Assembly (NCBI GenBank): GCA_963691705.1
Contig: OY829538.1
Coordinates: 79,738,781 to 79,802,780, forward strand
Direction: 5' to 3'
DNA: 64,000 bases
DNA from: Viola odorata
Lineage: Eukaryota; Streptophyta; Magnoliopsida; Malpighiales; Violaceae
Shown here: positions 24,901 to 36,600 of the stretch, in pieces
How positions within the stretch are numbered: position 1 is the stretch's first letter
Layout: every line of letters begins with the position of its first letter
Notes under the pieces: generated by a model
Database searches by the model: none
Seen by the model: the letters and a program-made list of their open reading frames with translations, nothing else
What the model was told of the DNA's origin: nothing
Translations under genes and position numbers: made by a program

Positions 24901-25071
24901 GAAGATGAAAAGTGAGATGTATTAAACAAAGATTGATGAGAAACGGCGCAATGCAATGCCTGTCGATTCCTGATAAGCCCGCTGGATTTGCTCAAAATGG
25001 GCTTCTTCTCCTTCTTCTTCATCTTCACCACTTCATCACCTTCTTCTTCTTCTTCTCCACTACTGTCTTTC
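21954..25071. other. Intergenic DNA upstream of the TCP gene
   Basis: No protein-coding gene recognised. A (CCT)n/(CTC)n tract lies at 22479-22499 in a C/T-rich stretch (22240-22560) containing two cacgacacgtgc boxes (22320-22332 and 22419-22431) with the G-box core CACGTG. That resembles a promoter, but no gene follows it. It may be distal regulatory DNA for the TCP gene, which is an inference. Confidence 0.45.
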
Positions 25072-25080
25072 TATAAAAAC
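25071..25080 (+). promoter_or_regulatory. TATA box of the TCP gene
   Basis: ctataaaaac preceded by a long C/T-rich tract and followed about 30 bases later by a plausible start near 25105. It lies 1.6 kb before the start codon, with a leader intron between. Confidence 0.5.
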
Positions 25081-25223
25081 TCTAAATTCTCCTAAAGCTC
25101 CTCCCTTTATCCATTTTCTTGGAACAATCAACCCTAAAACAAGAAAATCAAAAAGACCCATCTTTTTTTTTTCTCCCTAATTTCTTGGAGTTTCTGACAT
25201 TTCTTGATAATTAGCAAGAAACG

Positions 25224-26274
25224 GTGAGTATTGAGTTCAATTCTTGTTATGTGCATTTTTAGAGCTGATACAACAAAAACACACCTCCACGAAACTGTTT
25301 CTTGCTTCATTTTTATGAAATTACTGGTGTTTTTTTCTCTCAAAAGACTGTATTTTCTGTTACTAGAATAACAATTGCAGGAGAAGGAAGAAAATGGTAG
25401 TAATACATATAACATGTACGTACATTCAAGTTTAATTAGTAAAAGAAGGAAGAAAAATGTTTTTGGTTGTTGGTGGTAATTCATCAGCAATTAGGTTTGG
25501 TGTTTTTGGAGGAAGAAAGAAGAGTGCAGATCTGTGTTTTTCAATGGGTTTAGCAGATCTGTGATTTTTGGTTTTTGGATGGTTTTGCAAGTAAAGATCT
25601 GTTTGCTATAAAAAGGAAGAGGGAAAACAATCCAAACAGGGAAAGGAAAGGAAAGGAATTAAGAGTAATTTGAATAAATTTAAAAAAGTTTTAAATAAAC
25701 CCTCTTTCCAAATTCAGGTTTTAACAGCTTGACACCTGTAAGCAACACCTAACATTGTAGTTTCAATGTGCAAGCTCATACTCTCTTTTTTAATTAAGGA
25801 TTTACCTTGTTGGTAATTTTGAAACAGTTTTTTTTTTTTAATTTAATGTTATTTTGTCATTTATTGTTCTTTGTTAGTGTCTAGCAGCTGTGGTTAGTGT
25901 CTGCCATTTTTAGGGTCAGCGAAAGCTTTAAATACAGAGAAGAACTAATTATACAGATCAGCCGACCTGCGCACCATTATTGCTTCCTCTTTAGCTTCAT
26001 GTTGAAGCTGAAAAAGCAAAAAAACGAAATAGCCTTTTCTTAAAGCTAATCATCTTTAGCTTCATAAATCAGCACCACAAAGCACAGTATTAGTATGTAA
26101 AAAGTCAGATCTCAGCTGCTGTGTATAATAATAAGTGTACTTATATTTCAGCATCTGGTGCTCTTTTTTTTCATTTTCTGATAAAGTTTGCATTTTTTTG
26201 TGGTGGGTTTTTGATTTTCTTTTCTGGGTATTCTTTTCCTTGCAGCAGTTGCTGATAATTTTTTGCTTTGGCAG
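25224..26274 (+). other. Probable 5'-UTR intron of the TCP gene
   Basis: A strong donor (acg|gtgagt) lies at 25223/25224. Acceptor choices are tttggcag at 26274 or ccttgcag at 26244. The region is T-rich and without coding potential. Placement is inferred from splice consensus alone. Confidence 0.45.
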
Positions 26275-26639
26275 GAGGCAGAACTGCAAAAAAGCTTAAA
26301 CGAGAGAAAGGGGTCTCTCCTCTGACTTGGACTGTGATATATCAAGACTGTGGAAAAAAAAGCACCCTATCTGTGTTTTCGTCATCAATGCTATAGCGCA
26401 CAGCAACAACCCCACCTGCACTCCTGTCCTCCTGCTCTCCTATCACCACCACCACCATCTCCATCTCCCCCTCTTCATTTCCCTTCCTAAAAACTCAAAA
26501 CCCACCTCACCCCAAATTTCTAATTTACCCTTTCTTTCTCTTCCTTTGTTTCAAGTACTAGAAAGTGAGAGAAAAATCAAATCTTTTTGAAGCAAGAATC
26601 AAGAAAAACCAGAAAGAGGCCAGGGTCGTTTGGTTTTTG

Positions 26640-26755
26640 ATGTGGCTGTTTTTGACAAAGTTATGAAAGTGTTATGGAGGCAGAGGAAATCCAGACACAG
26701 CCTTGTAAGTTCTCTAGAGTTGGTAGTAATGGAAGGAGTGACACTACCAAATTAG
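26640..26755 (+). other. Two upstream ORFs before the TCP start codon
   Basis: An 8-codon uORF (26640-26666, MWLFLTKL then TGA) overlaps by ATGA a second one (26663-26755, 30 codons) that starts 11 bases before the main ATG and ends inside the TCP coding region in another frame. Such an arrangement would be expected to reduce translation from the main start if the transcript includes it. Confidence 0.6.
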
Positions 26756-28167
26756 GCCTAAAGGGTAGTAACAGTAATGGTACTAACCACCACCAATACC
26801 CAGATGATGAAGACGGTGAGCTCAAAAGGGTCAACAGTAATGCTATTGTGAGTGTTGGTGGTGGTGGTGATGGCGGTAATAGGCCTCGCGGTTGGCACCA
26901 CCACTCTTCGCGGATAATTAGGGTTTCTAGAGCATCTGGTGGGAAGGATCGGCACAGCAAGGTGTGGACTTCAAAGGGTTTAAGAGACCGGAGAGTCCGG
27001 TTATCGGTGACCACAGCGATTCAATTCTATGATCTGCAAGATCGGTTAGGGTATGATCAGCCAAGTAAAGCTGTGGAATGGCTGATTAAAGCAGCTGAAG
27101 ATGCAATTTCTGAGCTTCCTTCGCTCAGTAGTTCATTTCCTGAGACTCCAAAGCAGCTGAGTGATGAGAAGAGAGGAGGTAATGATAATCAAGGAACAGA
27201 ACATGGGTTTGATTCAGCTGATTTGGAGCTTGAAGATCCAAACTTTAGCCTCCGCGGCGGTAATAACAACCAGAATCAGCATCTCTCCTTGTCTAAATCC
27301 GCTTGCAGTAGCACCTCAGAAACCAGTAAAGGTTCAGGCTTGTCCCTCGCCCGGTCCGATGCGCGGGTTAAGGCCCGAGAGCGGGCTCGAGAGAGAACTG
27401 CTAAAGAGAAGGAGAAAGATGGAGATCATCAGCACCAAAATGTAAACCCCATTTCTCAAAACTCAACCTTTACTGAGCTTTTAACCGGTGGGATTAGTGG
27501 TACTGTTAGTAATAGTAACAACAACAACCATAGTGATAATACCTCTAGTCCTACTGGTTCTGAAGCTAATTTCTTCCACAAGGCGGCCGCTGCAAGGCAA
27601 TGGCCCTCGGCACCAATGGATTACTTTGGTACTGGGCTTCTAGGGCCATCCTCTTCGCGGTCGACCCATCACTCATCTGGGTTTTCTGGGCAGATTCAAT
27701 TGGGGAATACAATAATCCCACAAGCAATGACGATGTCAATCCCACCATTTAATATATCAGGGGAGAATCATCATCATCTACATCAGCATCACCATCATCA
27801 TCAGGAGCAGATGCAGCACTTCCCTTTCGATCATTTGATCCCAGTGGCCACACCAACAACTACAGCACAACCGGGTTTCGGTGGAGACTATAATCTGAAC
27901 TTCACCATATCTTCGGGCCTTTCTGGTTTCAATAGGGGGACCCTTCAGTCCAATTCATCATCAGTACACTCTCTTTTGCCTCACCGACAGAGGTTTTCTT
28001 CTTCCTCTTCCTTAGAGAGATCAACTAGTGTACCTTTCTTCATTGGTGCTGCACCACCACAACCAATGGAGAATCACCACCACCATCAGTTCCCACCCGG
28101 ATTGCAGCTCTGCTATGGAGATGGAACCAGGAATTCTCATGACCAGAAAGGCAAGGGCAAGAACTGA
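26674..28167 (+). CDS. TCP24: CIN-type TCP transcription factor (TCP24/TCP2 type)
   Basis: Single coding exon, 497 residues. The TCP basic helix-loop-helix DNA-binding domain is at about residues 89-148 ([20 protein letters not shown], then [20 protein letters not shown]). The arginine-rich R domain is at about 226-245 ([20 protein letters not shown]), a feature of the TCP2/TCP24 branch of class II. The conserved RGTLQSNS segment (about residue 420) encodes the miR319 target. Later parts are low complexity: Asn/Ser runs, a His/Gln stretch [15 protein letters not shown], and a QLCYGDG C-terminus. In Arabidopsis this family represses cell proliferation in leaves. TCP2 resembles it equally well in the domain; TCP24 is preferred on gene order. 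Confidence 0.93.
   Translation: MEAEEIQTQPCKFSRVGSNGRSDTTKLGLKGSNSNGTNHHQYPDDEDGELKRVNSNAIVSVGGGGDGGNRPRGWHHHSSRIIRVSRASGGKDRHSKVWTSKGLRDRRVRLSVTTAIQFYDLQDRLGYDQPSKAVEWLIKAAEDAISELPSLSSSFPETPKQLSDEKRGGNDNQGTEHGFDSADLELEDPNFSLRGGNNNQNQHLSLSKSACSSTSETSKGSGLSLARSDARVKARERARERTAKEKEKDGDHQHQNVNPISQNSTFTELLTGGISGTVSNSNNNNHSDNTSSPTGSEANFFHKAAAARQWPSAPMDYFGTGLLGPSSSRSTHHSSGFSGQIQLGNTIIPQAMTMSIPPFNISGENHHHLHQHHHHHQEQMQHFPFDHLIPVATPTTTAQPGFGGDYNLNFTISSGLSGFNRGTLQSNSSSVHSLLPHRQRFSSSSSLERSTSVPFFIGAAPPQPMENHHHHQFPPGLQLCYGDGTRNSHDQKGKGKN
27933..27953 (+). promoter_or_regulatory. miR319 target site in the TCP coding region
   Basis: The 3' part of the site, CCCTTCAGTCCAA, is exactly complementary to the 5' half (seed and cleavage region) of miR319 as recalled (UUGGACUGAAGGGAGCUCCCU). 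Mismatches are confined to the other half. It encodes RGTLQSN, the residues conserved for this reason in TCP2, 3, 4, 10 and 24. Confidence 0.9.
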
Positions 28168-31100
28168 TTAATGCCAAGAAGCTATTACTATTCCTCTTGC
28201 TCTATCTTTCAGGTAAGGCCAAAACAGTCCACTCTTTATTGCCTTTTATTTTTTCAATTGCCCTTTTTATTAAAGTTTTATGCTTTGCTTCCTTAGTTAT
28301 TGCCTGTTCTGTCTCATGTCTTGGTCATTGCCTTAATATTTGAAATGAGCGTCTAGTAGTAGTGTTTTAGTGCAGTAACTAGTGAATTAACAATGAATAT
28401 ATTTTCTTGGTTTTCATAAAAGAAAGTTAGTCATTGGTGTATTTTTATGGTTGTTAACTTATGTAGCATTTATGCATTTTGATTTTTTTATTCCTGCTGC
28501 ATGGATTACTGAGAATAAGAATCGGCTGGTTGTCTCCTTGTTTGTTCTCTTCTTGGTTCCCTTCTTCCTAACATCTGTAAAACCATGCCAGGTGTTAGCA
28601 TCTGTTAGGCCATAACCTTGTGTTTTTTGAACAGGCTGAAACAAAAGAGTCTTCACATCACATCTGTTAGGGTGAAATGAAACCTTAATGCCTTTAGAAT
28701 CCCAATTTAATTTCTTTAGCCACTGAACTTAACCACATGGCAATGAATGGGCTCAATGTCAGATTGTGCCAAGAGATGCTCAGAGTTTAAGTTGCAAATT
28801 TATTTATTTTTGGTGGTTTTCATTTAACTGGCTTAGGCCATGCACGTAGGCACACAGAAAATGAAATCCTAGATAGCTAATGGGAGTGGGAAAGTTAAGA
28901 GTGTTTTTAATTTCTATTAATTACATATTAATTGTGAAACTTGATTAGATAGACTGCCACTTATTCAAGCAGTAGAATTGGATTCTTAAACTTTCTTTGT
29001 TTAGTGAAAGAAGATTTGGGTTTGCTTAATGATACTAATACTTTCTTTGAAATTGGATAGCGTAAAAAATGTGTAAATAATTAACATTTTAAAACATGAT
29101 TTGCCATGATTAACAAGTGATCATGTTTGAAGAATTTATCAGTTAGTACAAAACAAGTCTGGATAATTTATTGATTATGTTTTCTTTTTTTTTGGGTAAT
29201 ATTTGATTGTGGTTGATATTGTGAGGTTATCGCCCCTTCTGACATAATTATTTTTCTTCAAAATTAAATTCAGAATATAAAAACAAATAATTTGTTGATA
29301 GTTTACTCATATTGTTAATGTACATTACTTATTGTATTTTAAATAGAAATTCAGAATTTACCATTTTAAAGATAAACAGATTTATACAAATACTTTACAT
29401 CTGTAAAATATAGCAAGTAAATTACTTGAAAGAAATTAAGTTTAGTAATTAATAACAATATTGTGCATTTGCGCTGAGCAAAAATCAAATTTTGTATATG
29501 TTTCTTATTCACAAATGTTTTATAATTTACTTCTCTTTTTCAATGCTTACATTAACAAAAAAAGGGAGAGCAAAAAAATAACGTAAGAATAAGGTTAAAA
29601 AATATGAAGAAAAATTAGTTACTGGAGTAATGGAATGTGTATCCAAGTGTCCAGCTTTTAGCTTCTGGAAATAGCCATGACCTGATAGCTAGAGCTTAGC
29701 CAGTGAGACTTGTGTTTGTGTTTAAACCCTTTTACTAAGACCATAATAATATTCTATACATGTAAAAACTAACTACTAACAACTAACCATTCTAGTGTAT
29801 AAAAAAAAGGTAGTAATGTAATCAAATGAATGGGGTTTGCATTGCCCTAGGCATATAGTACTCGTTGCCTCGTTAAAAAATCTCCAAACTCTATTCTAAA
29901 TGGTCAATTATCTTAGTCGAGGTTAATTGCTTTTGCAGTCCTCGAGATTCACATCTTCCAATCACAATTAGCTAGTGCTGGTGTGAAAATATTCTGAATG
30001 GTAGTACATTATAATCTTGTTTTCTTTTCCATGTAATATATAAAAGAATAGATAGGATGCATCAAGTTAGTGAATTTGGAAGAAAAAACAAAACAATAGT
30101 ATATACGTAAAACTTCGAAGAAAATGACTGTACTGCACTCAATGGGTACATTAAGTTGGTGAATTTGGAAGAAAATGCAGATTTATGAAAAAAATTACTT
30201 ATTGTTGGACTAACTATAAGTTTGGCCTTTTGGGTCTAGCTAGTTCTAGTTTGGGAAGGAATGGAAACTTCTTTTGGGTGGAAGAAAAGGCTAATGCCTC
30301 CCTTATAATCATTATGCAAATATAAATTATTTGGTAGAACTTTTCATCTTTATTTTCTTTGTGAAAAAAAAATAGTATTTTTTAAAAACTCAAACTAAGA
30401 GTTTCATAAGGAATGGAAAGTTATAAGGCCAATACTTGTGTTCCGCACTATTTTTTATCTATTTTTATGAGAATATTCATATCAAACTCACTTTCTTCTC
30501 ATAATGTGCATTAAGTGAATGTTTTTGAAAAAAGAAAAACCATTGCTTTTTTTTTTCTAACCTTCCTTTGAAAAAAAAATCCTCATGTTCAAAGTGAAAG
30601 AGAACATTTCACAGTCTAATGATCCTCTGCAATTGCAGTTGCTCGGAGAGCCTGAGAGGTAGATAGTTTTCCAATGAATAAATGAAACACATGAGTATTA
30701 ATTCAATATCTGATTTTTTTAGTAGGAGTCCAGTATCAATATTGGTGCCTAGACTACTATTCCTTTTTATTGTGGTGGTGTTTTGATATTTTCTGAGATG
30801 CTACATTTAGTTTCCAGTTTTTGCTTCTTTATGAGTAGGTCAAAGTTATAGAGTTGCATGGCTTTAAACAAACTCAAGTTGTGTATGTAGAGCTAGTATG
30901 GTTTGAAACACCAGTTTAATTTGATCATTTTTCAAGCTAAAAGAAACTGTTTGTATTTTATTTTATTTCTTAGAGGATAGAATTCGGAGTCATTTTTGGG
31001 TAAATAAAATGTTAATATTTCTAGCAAGGAGGGCTAGTTGGTCAAATACTGTGGAAGTAATAAGTTCTTCCTTAATTAGGATTTATTAGAAAAGTGGAGA

Positions 31101-31870
31101 ACACAAACATATCCACAGAAAATAGTTAAATAGAGTCTAAATCTGTTTGGAGTTATGTTTTTGCTTTTATCTTTGATATGGACAGTTTTGATCATAGGAT
31201 TTGTTTATGGAGAAAAAAAAACAGATATCAACTTCACAACAATTTTTTTAAGCAATTACGAAGATGAACCAGGTCAACAAGGAACAGGAACCCTACTTGT
31301 TTAGCAAGAATGCTGAGGGGGTAGATGGAGGACCATCTAGTGGCATGATCACTTACTTTTAGGTTCTATGGCCATGTTACAGAAACAAGTTAATTTCCGG
31401 ATTTTGATTTGTATATCCCGATAATTTCCCGGCTTTGTAACTATAATCTCACAAAACCTAGGAAAACAAAAAGACTGCTAAAATTGTTTAATTCATTAAT
31501 CATTACTATGATTCCTATGCACATGCAAGATGCATCTTTTTATAACCAAAGTGCACTACTGAGCTTCCATTGTTTGTCAGCTGAATTCCATGCACATATT
31601 TATTGACTTGAAATATGGAAAAAAATTGATGCAGGAATTGATTTGAAGATAGGAGGGGAGGGGGAGGAGAGAGCAGAGCAGCATGCCATGATCATCATGA
31701 TGAGCAAATGCATGGCTTGGGTGATGATTTTATTTATTTAATGCTTCTGAAAATTGTTGATATATTTTGTCTGCTGTTATGATCCCATTTTGGAGAGAAG
31801 TCCCTTCAGCTTGCATTCACATCCAATATTCTGATGAGGATACAATCCATATATCTCTATGCGTGTAAAC
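28168..31870 (+). other. Probable spliced 3' UTR of the TCP gene
   Basis: Shortly after the stop, ctttcag|gtaagg (28212/28213) is a strong donor. A possible 20-nt micro-exon lies between tgcaattgcag and gtagat (30639-30658), and another acceptor is at 31634 (gatgcag). The sequence between is AT-rich and non-coding. The model rests only on splice consensus and may be wrong in detail. Confidence 0.3.
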
Positions 31871-34800
31871 CTTTTAATTTGTCGTGTGTTTTGGAAGAAA
31901 ACAATTCGATTTGATTCCGATTGAATTAACTTATGATTCTTTCTTTCTTGTCAAGATTTTCTATGAGATTAATTTGTTGATCAAAGCAGAAATCTTGAAA
32001 AATGTTCCATTTCACACCCTAGAAAATGATGTTAATTTCAGCTTTTTGGTGGCATGCATGGTATCTCCTTTCGGCTTCTACTTGCTATATCTTGTGTCTT
32101 TTTGTTGCAACCAAAAGGCAATTGGAATTTGGGTTTGATGTGAACAGTTGGCAACCTTGGGATATGCTTTAAGAACACTCATCAGATTTTGTTTAGAAAT
32201 TGTAGAAAATAGGCAAGTAGATGGAGACTTGCACCACATTTGTTTGTTTGGGAATGCAACTTGGCATCATGTGTTTTTTTTCTTCTTATTACATAAAAAA
32301 ATGTAAACTTTGGTTGCAAAGATTCATGTATATAAGCAGTTGATGTAGCTATTGGTTGTCAATTACGAAGGATTTGATTTCGAGTCTTACTTTCATTTAT
32401 AATAGAAGAAAAAATACGTAATGTATGATTGATCAAAATACGTCATTTTAAAAATTGTGTTCAGTCAAAATTTGATTTAACTAATTATATAGGTGGGTGA
32501 ATGGTGTATTCTAAAATACTAATCAATTTGTAGTTAAAAGAATTGGTATGATGTTGAGGTTCAAGAGGAGGATAACAATACTATATACTTGACAGAGATA
32601 CAAGAAAGGCTTGTTGTTGCTGCATTTAGTTTATGGGCTCAATCTTGGGCTCAACGTCTTTGTTAATGGGCTGCCTTCGTGGATATGGATCTCCAAACTG
32701 AGCCCTAATGTTTCTGGATACTATTTTACATTTTGAATTTTCTTTTACTAATTCTTTCACTAACAACGGATAATGATATTAATTAATTAATTAATTATAT
32801 AATTATGAAAAAAAGGGTAAAATTAACCCCTCCATTAATTTGTATCATATATTAGGATAAGCCACTACATTTATAATTGAGTCAAATAAATCATTGCATT
32901 TGTTCACTTGATCTACGTTAATCATTTCTAATTATACATTATTTGGCATCTAAAAAACCAACATATGACCATGCTGATTTAAAATTTAAATTTAAAAATA
33001 AAAATATAAAAAATCGACGTCACAAAAACTAAATAAATAAATAAAATTGAGTGCACAAAAATAATTGTTTATTATTTTGATCTTACTCGATGTTTTATTG
33101 CTGGAAAAGGAAATATTATTTTGATCCCGCTCGATTTTTTATTTTTGAATATTTTAATCCAACTTTTTTATTTTTCAATTATAAAATAAGTGTAGGGTGT
33201 AACTTTTATGCCATGTCATTTTAAAAAATAAATCTCATATAAGCATAACCTTAAAGGAAGCATATGAAAGTTAGTGATTACATAACAATAATTTTTGTTT
33301 TGTTTCAAATGACATACTAATATTTATCAACTTTCAACTCGCACATGAGTGACAGGAGATTCATTCTTTTTCAAAATCTAAAAATATTCGAACAGGTTTA
33401 ATCTCAAAACGTAATCATTTATTCCTTACCCCAATCGTTTCTCCAAAATAGATAAATAAATAAACAAATTAAAAATTGTAATTAAATTGTTGAAAAAGAA
33501 AGGTGATGGAATTGGCCATGACAGTGTGTAGCAGTGCTAGGCAATTGATTAGGTTTTGGAATTTGGATGATTGTTTTGGCAGTGTAGCAAGCACTAAGGA
33601 ATGTACTACTCCACCATTTATGACCATGGTGGTAGCTAGCTAGCTAGCATAGAACAAGCAAGCAAGAGTATCATCTGCTTCCCTGTCAATAAATGTTCTC
33701 TTCTTTTTCCCTAAATTGTAGTACTCTGCCTCTGCACTCTGTCACATGCAACCATCATCATCATGTTATGGTCTAGGGTATGTTCATGTGCATTGTGCTT
33801 CATAATCATATTCCATCGGTGGTCCATCTAGGTTTTTCAGCATTGGAAAGACAAGGAACACCAGGAAGAAAAAAAGATTCGTATCGTTGGTTGCGGTACC
33901 AATTGGATCAGTCAATCATATGGTCATATAAGATTTAACAGATGAGTGAGTCAACAATAACGAAAGAGTTATTAATTATAAAGTTAATTTTGGTAAGATA
34001 GAGATTAAATCGTGCTCAAACCGATAGGTGAGTGATGAATTTAAACTTCTCCCAGGAAAATATAAAACAAAATATTATCTTTAAGGCGCGAAAATTGATT
34101 TGTAGGCTTCTTCTTTTGCAAGTCCAAGATGGACCCATTTGGGCTCAACTCTTGTCAATTCGATAGGGGATGGAAGGGGAACATATCCTTTTGTACCCAT
34201 CTTTTTTTACCTAAAGCTGGAAAAGCAAGACTTGCTTGAAAGAGACTACTGAGGAAAAGAGAAGCTTGGTCATGGTGTTTCCATTTTTATATCCTTCCAG
34301 ATGCAAAATAGCAAAATTAAAGATTCAAAAGCCAGTTTCTTGAAGAAACAACAGTTTCTTGAAGAAACAACAGTTTCAAATTGGCTGCAAAAAGTGATTT
34401 CAAAAAAGGGTATCCTAAGCCAGTTAAACTAGACAATGCATTGAAAATGCTTACAGTAGTAACTGGTAGTAAAAAAGAAAGGAAGTATTTTGGGTTTTTT
34501 CTTATTATTGAGCTATCTGTTCTACATCCTCATCGTGTATCAGATACCAACCTAGTATAAAATAAAGAAAGGAAGAGTGATTCGTATAGAAAACCTGACA
34601 AAACTCGAATGAGATTGATCTCTTGCTTTGAACCGACGTATAATAGTAACGTTTTTTTTTACCCAGCAAGAATCTGTTTGATATCTATCTATCCCCAAAA
34701 AAGGTTTTGTACTATGGCAACTAGCTAAGGCTGCCAACATAGCGCCACCATTTCTTGCTTTATTATTGCATGGTGTGTCAAAATAGCAATTCCCCAAGAA

Positions 34801-36600
34801 AAAAAGAGAGAAAAGCTGTTCAGTTGTATTCTTCTTTTTGTCCAGGATTCTTATGCAATGGACCAAAATAATCAAGATCAGGTAGGATGGATGGATGTGG
34901 ATTTATTATTATGTATAGGATTCTTGCATTAAATTTCCCATTTTCCTTTGACAAAGTGGGATTTTTTGTCAAAGAAAAAGAAATGTGTGCATCTGTTTTC
35001 TAGAGTTTCAAGAAAAAAGAAATGTCATTTTAATATTTTCTTTTTTCTTTTTAATTTTCAAACATTGGAAATTAAGTCTTAGTTAGGGAGAATTTGTTTA
35101 CAAAATTTAGTTTTTGATCGAACATGCTCGGACTTTAAAAAGAAGAATTATTCTTATTGTCTAATTTTATTCAATTATAATCGAATTTTAAAAAGATCGA
35201 GGATTTTTTTTATTGACTTTCTAACAAGAGACTAATCTTTATCGTTTAAACTTTAAATATGCATCGCCAGATTATATGGAGTACTCGAACTTAAGATTTT
35301 GATTAAGAAACTCAAGTTATTATTCTCTTGTACTTTTGTTGCAGTCGCCGACATAAGCTGCATGCTTGAACCCGTGAAAAAAAAGAAGAATAAGAGGTGA
35401 GTCAACCATCAAAACACCTCATAATGAATAAAATTCATCACATCCCCTAAAATTTTCGTGGCTAGAAGTGAGCTACGCCACTTGATTATGTGTCAAAACA
35501 GCAATCATAAAAATAGAAAAAAATGTTTTAATATTCAAATTAAACTAATCTTTTTCCCCCATCAAACTCAAGTGTATCTCGATTCATTTATTTTGGTTCT
35601 TTGTTTCATTTTCTGTCTTTCAAACTCAAAAGTATTTGGTATAAAATATATTTATTTAGATTTTAAACATAATTAATTTTATTTGTATTAGTTCGTTTCT
35701 GGCAAATAATATCTAAAAATGTGAAAAAATAAAATTTTATTTACATATTTTTTTCTTAATAAGTGGAGTTGGGCACCAAATTCGATTTTTTGCTCGTACT
35801 TTACCACCAGCGGATAGTGAGTATTTGCTGTTAACATGTCTAGAATGGCTCAATAAAATTCATAATTGCTTCTCTATATAAACCCACCTCATCTCTTCCA
35901 CACAATCACAGCTATTGCTTGCCCTAACATAAATGAGCGTGTGGGGCATTTGTGTTTTACACTACTTTGCTCCCCACACAATTAGCCTACAGTTTAATCT
36001 CCAATTATGAGTGGAATTAGCTTTTTTAATCACATTTTACTAAAATAATTGCAATTGATTAGTGGCAAAATCATTACAGAATTAAAAAATTATAAGGCAA
36101 AGTCAAAAAGTAGCAAATAAACATGAAATTTATCGATTATCTGCTGATGCTAAAATACCGATAAAATTCAAATTCGAGTTTGATTTCTCTATATAAAAAA
36201 AAGTCAAAAGGGTATTAATTTTCCATAAAAAGTGTTTGTATTATACAAATTATAGGTAAAAGCCAGGCTTCATCCACATGGATTGTTAATTATGAGTGGA
36301 AGATCTGTCATGTGATAGTAATAAACAGGTAAAAGGAGAGAAAGAAACAGCTATTTCTGTTGACAAAAAGAGATATCATATGGCCACACACATCCATTAA
36401 CTTATCCAGCTATGGTTTTCAGATTCATTCAAATATAAAAATAATTATTAGCATCTTAAAAACTAAGGAAAACAAAAACAATCATATCTTCTCACTTCAT
36501 ACCATATTGTTTCACTCACACTAGCATACAACTATTATTACATCATACTCACACTCAATCACGTAAATAGTACAGTCCATCGTTAAAATCTTATGAATTT
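31871..36600. other. Intergenic, no gene seen
   Basis: AT-rich. It holds a (TTAA)n tract at about 32781-32799, a (GCTA)n run at about 33635-33649 and the short palindromic repeat at 34334-34376. No open frame with a recognisable domain was found. Confidence 0.55.
34334..34376. repeat. Tandem palindromic 19-mer
   Basis: Two exact copies of a 19-bp unit (cagtttcttgaagaaacaa) and the start of a third. Each is centred on the palindrome gtttcttgaagaaac, which also fits the heat-shock-element pattern TTCnnGAA. No gene is close enough to assign a role. Confidence 0.7.
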
